DNA of 64,000 nucleotides from the NCBI GenBank assembly GCA_027484085.1, contig JAIXQF010000004.1, positions 382,162 to 446,161 on the forward strand, read 5' to 3'. Below are positions 57,971 to 64,000 of this stretch, piece by piece. The DNA comes from Actinomycetales bacterium. Lineage in GTDB: Bacteria; Actinomycetota; Actinomycetes; S36-B12; UBA5976. Under the pieces are notes generated by a model. It did no database searches. It was not told the DNA's origin and saw only the letters and a program-made list of their open reading frames with translations. The position numbers and the translations under genes are program-made. The first letter of the stretch is position 1, and each line of letters starts with the position of its first letter.

Positions 57971-58756
57971 TCAGATTCTCGATCCAGGTGTGTATGAAGT
58001 TGGTGCTTCGTCAACAACCAGGCGAACGCCTAAATGCTCCAGCACTTCCATTCGAGCCCCAAAGGTTCGTTCGAGAACTTCTGAAGTCATGACATCCTTT
58101 GGTGTTCCTTCGCCAACAATTCGCTTGTTAACGCAAACTAAATGCGGCAGGTGAGTAGCGATGCCATTTAGATCGTGGGTGGTGAGAACTATGGCCATGC
58201 CGTCCTCATGTAGGTCAGCAAGTAAGTGCAAAATGTCGTGACGTGTCGAGATGTCTACGCCACTCGTTGGCTCATCAAGGAGAAGTACTTGCGGTTGTCT
58301 CAATAGAGCGCGAGCCAAGAACATGCGTTGCTGCTGGCCACCCGAGAGTTCGCGAATGTGGCGCTCACCCAAATCACCGATACCCAACCGTTCCAAAACC
58401 GCGGAGACGCTTGCCTTCTCGGAGGCACTTGCCCAAGGCCTAATTCGACTGGACTTACGTGACATTAAGACGCACTCAAATACGGTAATTGGGAAATTCC
58501 AGCTCACTGACTCCAACTGCGGAACGTAGCCCACTCGCAGATCAGGTGCCCGCCAAACTGTGCCCCCAACTGGATTCAAAGTTTGAAGCAGAAGTTTTAG
58601 CAACGTGGTTTTGCCAGCCCCTGATGGGCCAACAATTCCAGTGAACTGGTCCTCGTGGACGTGAAATGAAACGTCTTCGAGCACTAAGTGATCGTCGTAA
58701 CTGGCATCTACGCCAGTAAGCCTGATTAGTTCAGGTCCTACTCCAGTTCCGGTCAC
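57971..58756 (-). CDS. znuC: zinc-type ABC importer, ATP-binding protein
   Basis: The 261-residue ABC ATPase has Walker A GPSGAGKTT, signature ELSGGQQQRMFLARAL and Walker B VLLLDEPTSGVD. FPITVFECVLMSRK resembles the Q-loop side helix of metal importers. It lies 13 bp after the binding-protein gene and 1 bp before the permease. Confidence 0.93.
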   Translation of the reverse strand: MTGTGVGPELIRLTGVDASYDDHLVLEDVSFHVHEDQFTGIVGPSGAGKTTLLKLLLQTLNPVGGTVWRAPDLRVGYVPQLESVSWNFPITVFECVLMSRKSSRIRPWASASEKASVSAVLERLGIGDLGERHIRELSGGQQQRMFLARALLRQPQVLLLDEPTSGVDISTRHDILHLLADLHEDGMAIVLTTHDLNGIATHLPHLVCVNKRIVGEGTPKDVMTSEVLERTFGARMEVLEHLGVRLVVDEAPTSYTPGSRI

Positions 58757-58769
58757 GTCAGAAGTCTAA

Positions 58770-59777
58770 TCACTGAGGGTAGACCGCGCTGCTTGAAGTA
58801 GCCGGCGCAACTGTGATTGCATCGAGCTGGGTTGGTGTTCCACCTAGGCCTGAAATCATTGTCCGATAGTTGTACTTCATTAGACCCAACCAAGAATGCT
58901 CGGCATCACCCGGAGCACCAGGTAGATCGTCATCACGCAATGAATCTTCATAACGTGCCCCAGTTGCGCGCCCTACTTCTTCAAGTACTGCAGATGGGAA
59001 TACTTCCGAGCCAAAGATAGTTGTGACATTCTCAGCCTTAACTTGGTCAATAAGTCTGGCTACTTCAGATGGCGCTGGGTCATCAAAGTTATCTGGCTGA
59101 ATTGCACCAATAACTGTCCAGCCATAGTTCTTTGCAAAGTAGGCATAGGCATCGTGATATGTCAGCAGCTTTAGATTTCCAGCAGGAACACTTTTCTGAT
59201 CAGCAGTCACGGCAGCGCTAAGTTCATTGGCTTGCTGCTCAAAGGTCGCAAAGTTTTCTGCGTAGTAATCCACATTTTCAGGATCAAGGGAACTAAGTTG
59301 ATCGCGGATTACGCCTGCGTACTTGATTGCATAGCTTGGGTCGGTCCAAAGATGTGGGTTTGGCTTACCTTCTTCTTTCGGGAAAGAAAAGTCATAGATA
59401 TAGTCAGACTCAGGGAGCACAAGGGTGCCAATCTCAACAATTTGAGTGTCAGATTTTTTATTTGCCTCGGCCATCTTGATCGTTGGATCTTCCAACTTAA
59501 GTCCGTTTACCAGGATCAGATCTGCATCGCTAAGCAGCTTTGCTACCTTTGGCGAAGGTTCAAAAGTGTGGCTATTGGTGCCTTCAGGGACGATTCCCTC
59601 AACCCGGGCGCGATCGCCAGCGATGGAGGCGGCGATAGAAGTAATAGGTGAAACAGTGGTTGCGATCAATGGACGCGTATCTGCTTCGCCACTTGAGTCG
59701 GTGCTAGAACCCGAAGAGCAGGCAGCTAAGGAAAGAATTAAGGCCATGCCAATGGCACCTAACTTGGTTTTTCTCAT
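58770..59777 (-). CDS. znuA: zinc-type ABC importer, substrate-binding lipoprotein
   Basis: The 335-residue cluster A-I (TroA-like) protein has a lipobox (ILSLAAC, C20). Metal ligands are H70 (NSHTFEPSP), H142 (NPHLWTDP), H208 (TYHDAYAYF) and D278 (YEDSL). The third ligand is His, as in zinc-binding ZnuA; manganese-binding PsaA has Glu there. No His-rich loop of the E. coli type is present. The upstream region carries a near-palindrome (59804-59824). Confidence 0.92.
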   Translation of the reverse strand: MRKTKLGAIGMALILSLAACSSGSSTDSSGEADTRPLIATTVSPITSIAASIAGDRARVEGIVPEGTNSHTFEPSPKVAKLLSDADLILVNGLKLEDPTIKMAEANKKSDTQIVEIGTLVLPESDYIYDFSFPKEEGKPNPHLWTDPSYAIKYAGVIRDQLSSLDPENVDYYAENFATFEQQANELSAAVTADQKSVPAGNLKLLTYHDAYAYFAKNYGWTVIGAIQPDNFDDPAPSEVARLIDQVKAENVTTIFGSEVFPSAVLEEVGRATGARYEDSLRDDDLPGAPGDAEHSWLGLMKYNYRTMISGLGGTPTQLDAITVAPATSSSAVYPQ

Positions 59778-59781
59778 GGCT

Positions 59782-59824
59782 CTATTTTATGACTTTCTAT
59801 TGCTATTGCAAATTATTCGCAATA
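59782..59824 (-). promoter_or_regulatory. znu promoter with candidate metal-repressor operator
   Basis: A 21-bp near-palindrome TATTGCAAATTATTCGCAATA (59804-59824) has 9 of 10 base pairs except two changes and the centre. On the minus strand it contains a -35-like TTGCAA that is followed after 16 bp by TAAAAT (-10) close to the znuA start. Overlap of operator and promoter suggests repression, probably by a Zur- or DtxR-type regulator. The regulator is not in the window. Confidence 0.6.
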
Positions 59825-59893
59825 AGGGTTTCTGTGCTGTCAGTCCAATATGGGGAATTCTGGGATCTTGCTTCTTGCTCGTAGGCTAAGGAC

Positions 59894-60157
59894 ATGGCTG
59901 GATCACATAGCGCAGGCAAAAAGCGCACCGCAGACGACATTGTCGCTGAGATCGAGGCCACCTGCCTGCGAATCAACGCAAATGTTGTTTCGCTTGAAAA
60001 GCTAGCCAAACCAGCCGCCTTTGCGGCCCGCGGGCTGGGTTCAGCTGGGGCATTCTTCTTGGATGAAGAAGGTCAAATTCGCAGAGATCGTGTAATCACT
60101 GTTGCGACAGCTGGAATTGGATTGTTCGGACTACTAAAACGATCCGGTAAAAATTAA
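59894..60157 (+). CDS. small DUF3618-like membrane-associated protein
   Basis: The 87-residue protein has an N-terminal RTADDIVAEIEATCLRINANVVSLEKLAKP segment resembling DUF3618 and a C-terminal hydrophobic VITVATAGIGLFGLLKR. Function unknown. It diverges from znuA across the operator region and could share regulation. Confidence 0.65.
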   Translation: MAGSHSAGKKRTADDIVAEIEATCLRINANVVSLEKLAKPAAFAARGLGSAGAFFLDEEGQIRRDRVITVATAGIGLFGLLKRSGKN

Positions 60158-60765
60158 TCTGCTTGGTGATTAATTGGCATAGCTGCCATGTGATGACGTC
60201 GGCATAAGACTTCATAACTTACGACACCAGAATCGCCTGCGGTATCTCCAACCGCTACTTGTTCACCCTCGGTCACCATGACGCCATCGAGAGTTCGCGC
60301 ATTGTGAGTTCCGCGCCGGCCACACCAGCAGAGTGCTTCAACTTGCAAAACTTGAATACGATCGGCAAGTTCAAATAACCGAGCTGAGCCTGGAAATAAT
60401 TCGGTTCTGAAGTCACTTGCAATGCCAAATGCGAAAACGTCGATATCTAAATCATCAACAACGTGAGCTAGTTGGTTGATTTGATCCCGGGTGTAGAACT
60501 GTGCTTCATCACAGATGAAGTAATCCAGCGGATTATCTTTTGAGTTTTCAGCCAGAGCAAGTGCAAAAAAATCTGTGGCATCGGAAACTTCAACTGCTGC
60601 CACCTCTAGACCCAAACGACTGGAAAGTACGCCAGCTCCAGCGCGATCATTTCGGGTAAAAACGAAACCGCGACGCCCGCGACTGGCATGGGTGTAGTTC
60701 ACTTGGGCGGCCAGCGTTGATTTACCGCAGTCCATAGTGCCAGTGAAGAAAACTAATTCAGCCAT
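60154..60765 (-). CDS. tdk: thymidine kinase
   Basis: About 203 residues, TK1-type: P-loop GTMDCGKST (9-17), FTRNDRAG, the catalytic DEAQFYT and the lasso-loop region; the zinc-type C-terminal cysteines are in CWCGRRGTHNAR and VLCRRHH. ATG 60765 (MAELVFFTG) is preferred to an in-frame ATG at 60828. It salvages thymidine. Its end overlaps the DUF3618-like gene by 4 bp. Confidence 0.93.
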   Translation of the reverse strand: MAELVFFTGTMDCGKSTLAAQVNYTHASRGRRGFVFTRNDRAGAGVLSSRLGLEVAAVEVSDATDFFALALAENSKDNPLDYFICDEAQFYTRDQINQLAHVVDDLDIDVFAFGIASDFRTELFPGSARLFELADRIQVLQVEALCWCGRRGTHNARTLDGVMVTEGEQVAVGDTAGDSGVVSYEVLCRRHHMAAMPINHQAD

Positions 60766-60859
60766 GTTTTTCCGAGCCTTAGCAGCGATTGTTCGCCTTA
60801 CCCAGAAGTGTATTTGAGAGAACTTCACTAGCCAATTTTTCTTAGGTTACGCTGGAAAT

Positions 60860-61759
60860 ATGAATCCTTCCCCAGCAGTGCCAAACTCCTTAAAGTCCAG
60901 ATTCGGACTTGCGGTTTATGCCCTAATTGCGACCGTGGCTTTGCTTGGGTGTAGCCCGGATTCGAATGAGACCCCAAGTGCTTCACCAACTTTGAGCGAT
61001 TCACCATCGCCATCAGCAAGCTCAACGATCGATGTTGTACAGGATTACTCGTTCTACTTTGTCGGCGAAACCGCACAAGGATTTCGTCTCGTTCGGGAAG
61101 TGCATCAGGTCAGCAAGATCGAAAATGACCTAGGAGACGACAAAGGGTTTAACTCTTTAGTGATGCTGGTTAATGGTCAACTTCCGCCGTTTGATGGTGA
61201 CCACGTAACGCTCTGGAACAACGGGACCAAAGTTAATAGCGTGGTGACCGTCGATGGCGTAGCAACAGTTGACTTAACTCTTGGGCGAATCTCGTTTGGC
61301 TCGGAATCTGAACTGCGTGCAATCGATCAAATTGTGTGGACCTTGATTGCAAATGACCCATCAGTTAAGTCGGTGAAATTCACCGTAGATGGAGTTGAGT
61401 CTGAGTCGCTTGCAGGTCATGTTGATTTTGGTCAAACATTCGCACTTGCCCCAAGTTATGAAGTGTTGGCTCCGGTTTGGATTGACCTTTTGGATCGCAG
61501 TGATGTGAAAAATCCAGTTTCGATTTCTGGCTCAGCCTGCACCTTCGAAGCAGCAGTTGCCTGGGAACTAACAAAAAATGCAAAAGTCATAAAGTCCGGT
61601 GGCACAACCGCAGCGATTGCTTGTCCAGATCGATCTGATTGGAACCTTGATCTTGGCGAGTTAGCTACCGGTAGTTATGTTCTTAAAGTCTCAGACCTGT
61701 CTGCCAAAGACGGCAGCGTGATTTTCGCTGACACTAAGGCGTTCACAGTTGTCGACTAG
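60860..61759 (+). CDS. GerMN-Gmad2 domain lipoprotein
   Basis: The 299-residue protein has a lipoprotein signal (LIATVALLGC, C31), a Ser/Pro linker, a GerMN domain (about residues 60-175: YSFYFVGETAQGFRLVRE, SLVMLVNGQ) and a C-terminal immunoglobulin-like Gmad2 domain (VSISGSACTFEAAVAWEL, GSYVLKVSDLSAKDG). These domains are named from spore germination but also occur in non-spore-forming Actinobacteria, for example LpqB-like proteins. Function unknown. Confidence 0.8.
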   Translation: MNPSPAVPNSLKSRFGLAVYALIATVALLGCSPDSNETPSASPTLSDSPSPSASSTIDVVQDYSFYFVGETAQGFRLVREVHQVSKIENDLGDDKGFNSLVMLVNGQLPPFDGDHVTLWNNGTKVNSVVTVDGVATVDLTLGRISFGSESELRAIDQIVWTLIANDPSVKSVKFTVDGVESESLAGHVDFGQTFALAPSYEVLAPVWIDLLDRSDVKNPVSISGSACTFEAAVAWELTKNAKVIKSGGTTAAIACPDRSDWNLDLGELATGSYVLKVSDLSAKDGSVIFADTKAFTVVD

Positions 61760-61770
61760 TTAGATGCCGG

Positions 61771-63246
61771 TTAGCGCATTATGAAAGGGTCGCTAATCGG
61801 CGCTTCGCTGGTATTGATCCAAACTGATTTGGTTCGGGTGTAATCCAGGATTGACTCTGCGCCAGCCTCGCGACCAGTTCCACTTTGTCCGTAGCCACCA
61901 AAAGGCACCATTGGCGAAATCATTCGATAGGTATTGACCCAGACAATTCCGGCTCGCAACGATTTCACAAATCGATGAGCGCGCCCGATGTCTTTTGTGA
62001 AGACACCAGATGCCAATCCGTATTCGCTGTCATTTGCAATCGCGAGGGCTTCTGCATCGGTTTCAAATTTCAGCACACTAAGTACTGGTCCAAATATTTC
62101 TTCTTGTACACATGCCACAGCCGAATTAGCACAATCCAAAATTGTTGGTTCGTAGTAGTAGCCAGATTCAAAACCAGCTGGAATCTTTCCACCGGTAAGT
62201 AGTTTGCTGCCTGATGCGACACTGCGATCCACAACATCTTGAACATGAGTTAGTTGCCGCAGGGTAGCAAGTGGGCCCATTTCGGTTTCAAGGTCCTGTG
62301 GGTCACCGATCTTGATTCGCTGCGCTTTGGCCACCAGTATGTCCATCAACTGATCATGAACACTGGAATGCACCAATAAGCGAGAGCCTGCAACACAGCT
62401 CTGGCCAGTTGCTGCAAAGATTCCGGAAACGATTGCATTCGCTGCACTTTCCAGATCGGCATCTTCAAAAACTAAAACTGGAGACTTGCCACCAAGCTCA
62501 AGGGAAACTGCAGCGAGATTGTTTGCCGAATTCATGACTATTTGTTTTGCGGTAGTCGGACCGCCGGTAAATGCGATGCGATCAACTAGTGGATGGCTTG
62601 TTAGTGCCTTGCCACAAGTGTCGCCCATGCCAGTAATTATGTTTACAACTCCTGGCGGAAAGCCGGCTTCATCGATTAACTTTGCAAACTTAAGCAGGGG
62701 AGCCGGGCCATCCTCTGATGCCTTGAGCACGACCGTGCAACCAGCAGCAAGAGCTGGCGCTAACTTAACGGCCGATAGAAACATTTGTGAGTTCCAAGGC
62801 ACTATCGCAGCAACGACTCCAATTGGTTCGCGTCTGGTGTAAGCCTCCATGTCAGGCTTATCAACATCAAAGTGCGCGCCCTGTAGTTTGTCGGCAAGGC
62901 CAGCGAAGTATCTGTAGTACTCGGCAATGTACAAAATCACCGCGCGGGTTTCGCGGCGGATTTTTCCAGTGTCTTTAGTTTCAAGTTCGGCAAGTACGTC
63001 AGCATTTGCAGCCATCAGGTCAGCTAGTTTGTAAAGTAGCTTTCCGCGAGCGCTAGCGTTCAATGTTGGCCAGACACCAGTTGTGAATGTCACATGCGCA
63101 GCCTGAACTGCGCGATCAACATCGGCTTCAACAGCTTTAGGCATAAGCGCCCAAGCGACACCAGTTGCGGGATCGAGACTTTCAAAAGTTTCATTGGCAG
63201 ATTCGAATTTGCCATTAATGAACTGCTGGAAGCTTTCCAATGCCAT
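61771..63246 (-). CDS. NAD(P)-dependent aldehyde dehydrogenase
   Basis: The 491-residue enzyme has the cofactor segment PWNSQMFLSAVKLAPALAAG, the Glu in [12 protein letters not shown] and the catalytic Cys in GQSCVAGSR. QEEIFGPVLSV and FGGYGQSGTGREAG complete the fold. It is distant from the 38-kb aldehyde dehydrogenase in sequence. It follows the LLM-class gene by 32 bp, suggesting one unit; substrate unknown. Confidence 0.92.
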   Translation of the reverse strand: MALESFQQFINGKFESANETFESLDPATGVAWALMPKAVEADVDRAVQAAHVTFTTGVWPTLNASARGKLLYKLADLMAANADVLAELETKDTGKIRRETRAVILYIAEYYRYFAGLADKLQGAHFDVDKPDMEAYTRREPIGVVAAIVPWNSQMFLSAVKLAPALAAGCTVVLKASEDGPAPLLKFAKLIDEAGFPPGVVNIITGMGDTCGKALTSHPLVDRIAFTGGPTTAKQIVMNSANNLAAVSLELGGKSPVLVFEDADLESAANAIVSGIFAATGQSCVAGSRLLVHSSVHDQLMDILVAKAQRIKIGDPQDLETEMGPLATLRQLTHVQDVVDRSVASGSKLLTGGKIPAGFESGYYYEPTILDCANSAVACVQEEIFGPVLSVLKFETDAEALAIANDSEYGLASGVFTKDIGRAHRFVKSLRAGIVWVNTYRMISPMVPFGGYGQSGTGREAGAESILDYTRTKSVWINTSEAPISDPFIMR

Positions 63247-63278
63247 ACGAACTCCTGGTTGGTGAAATCTGAATCCTC

Positions 63279-64000
63279 TTACGAGAAAGCAGGCATTACT
63301 TCGTCAATGAACAACTTTAGGCTGTCTCGTTTTTGCTCGTAAGACATTGCGCTATCTAGCCAAATACTGAACTGGGTGTAGCCCATTTCTTCATATGTCT
63401 TAAGCCGAGCAATCACTTCTTCCGGAGTTCCAACAAGGCAGTTCTTGCGCATTACTTCCGGAGCTAGATGTGGCTGAGCATCAATTTCCGCTTGGGTAAT
63501 TGGCTCAATGAAACCGTCTTTGATTGGCGCTTCTGCCTTAAACCATTTGCCAAAGTAGAGGAAGAATTTTTGTAGGCCTGAAGCGCCCTTCATTAATTCT
63601 TCTTCAGTTTTGGCAACGTAAGTGTGCATCAAGAGCATTAACTTTGGTCGGGGAACTTCTGGGTGTGCAGCACAGGCAGTGTTGAACTTATCCATCAAGA
63701 CTTTAACTTCTTCATCGCCACTAGCCAATGGTGTGACCTGCACATTGCAACCTGAAGCGACTGCGAAGTCATGGGTTTGTGGATCGCGCGCGGCAATCCA
63801 AATTGGAATTGGATTTTGGATTGCGCGTGGCACGGCAGTTGTTTCTGGGAACTTCCAGTACTCGCCATCGTGAGTGTAATTTCCAATTAGAAGTTGTTGC
63901 ACTGCTGGAACAAGTTCACGCATTCGCAAACCGGCTTCGGCGGCATCTAAGCCAGGCATTAAGCGTTCGTACTCAAACATGTAAGCGCCGCGGGCGATAC
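63279..64000 (-). CDS. LLM-class flavin-dependent oxidoreductase, C-terminal part
   Basis: The frame runs off the right edge; 240 residues are visible. IARGAYMFEYERLMPG at the left of the visible part and VGTPEEVIARLKTYEEMGYTQFSIWLD are typical of the luciferase-like TIM barrel (FMN or F420). The N-terminus lies outside the window. With the downstream aldehyde dehydrogenase it could oxidise a small organic compound to an aldehyde and then acid; this is inference. Confidence 0.85.
   Translation of the reverse strand, partial: IARGAYMFEYERLMPGLDAAEAGLRMRELVPAVQQLLIGNYTHDGEYWKFPETTAVPRAIQNPIPIWIAARDPQTHDFAVASGCNVQVTPLASGDEEVKVLMDKFNTACAAHPEVPRPKLMLLMHTYVAKTEEELMKGASGLQKFFLYFGKWFKAEAPIKDGFIEPITQAEIDAQPHLAPEVMRKNCLVGTPEEVIARLKTYEEMGYTQFSIWLDSAMSYEQKRDSLKLFIDEVMPAFS

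Overview
The window looks like a piece of a small, tightly packed actinobacterial chromosome of intermediate G+C. The best guess is a freshwater planktonic actinobacterium near the acI/Nanopelagicales group; this is inferred, not proven. The evidence is the actinobacterial gene order (glmM-glmS-acpS-alr-tsaEB-rimI-tsaD, prfB-ftsEX-M23-smpB, clpS-DUF2017...mec/cysO/cysM-murI-rph-rdgB), Mec/CysO/CysM sulfur transfer, DUF3039 and DUF2017 proteins, a THUMP-like methyltransferase, a 1610-residue NAD-glutamate dehydrogenase, a light-driven-pump rhodopsin, and pervasive GTGA/ATGA start-stop overlaps.

Layout. 1-5.9 kb: end of adk, map, then infA-rpmJ-rpsM-rpsK-rpsD-rpoA-rplQ-truA. 5.9-10.3 kb: ABC-F ATPase, ABM-domain protein, class C beta-lactamase-fold hydrolase and MFS transporter, lying between two ribosomal-protein blocks. 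10.5-20 kb: rplM-rpsI-glmM-glmS, an array of hairpins, then acpS-alr-tsaE-tsaB-rimI-tsaD-homocysteine methyltransferase (amino-sugar, wall and t6A-tRNA functions). 20-26.8 kb: THUMP-like methyltransferase, giant glutamate dehydrogenase, DedA protein. 27-31.3 kb: compact Tad/Flp pilus locus. 31.3-36.5 kb: prfB, the FtsEX division machine with its M23 partner, smpB, and an RsbW-like kinase.

36.5-44.3 kb: a nitrogen/polyamine-type block (glutamine-synthetase-like ligase, aldehyde dehydrogenase, SDR, threonine-aldolase-like enzyme, C26 gamma-glutamyl hydrolase, agmatinase-like ureohydrolase with an altered metal ligand, second SDR, VOC protein). 44.3-49.4 kb: a second hairpin array, tmRNA (partner of SmpB), Rieske lipoprotein, class V aminotransferase, TRIC-like channel, GTP-PEP carboxykinase. 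49.4-57 kb: DUF3039, MFS, clpS, DUF2017, rhodopsin, mec, cysM, cysO, murI, rph, rdgB, tRNA-Leu(UAG). 57-64 kb: zinc-type ABC importer with a candidate operator, a DUF3618-like protein, thymidine kinase, GerMN/Gmad2 lipoprotein, aldehyde dehydrogenase, and the C-terminal part of an LLM-class oxidoreductase.

Most of the window is conserved core genome and no complete undescribed defence or mobile system was found. The points most worth a second look are the rhodopsin inserted into the clpS-mec-murI block, the gamma-glutamylation/agmatinase-like block, the two arrays of strong hairpins without U-tracts, and the 21-bp near-palindrome in front of the zinc importer. No IS element, CRISPR array, rRNA gene or prophage was seen.
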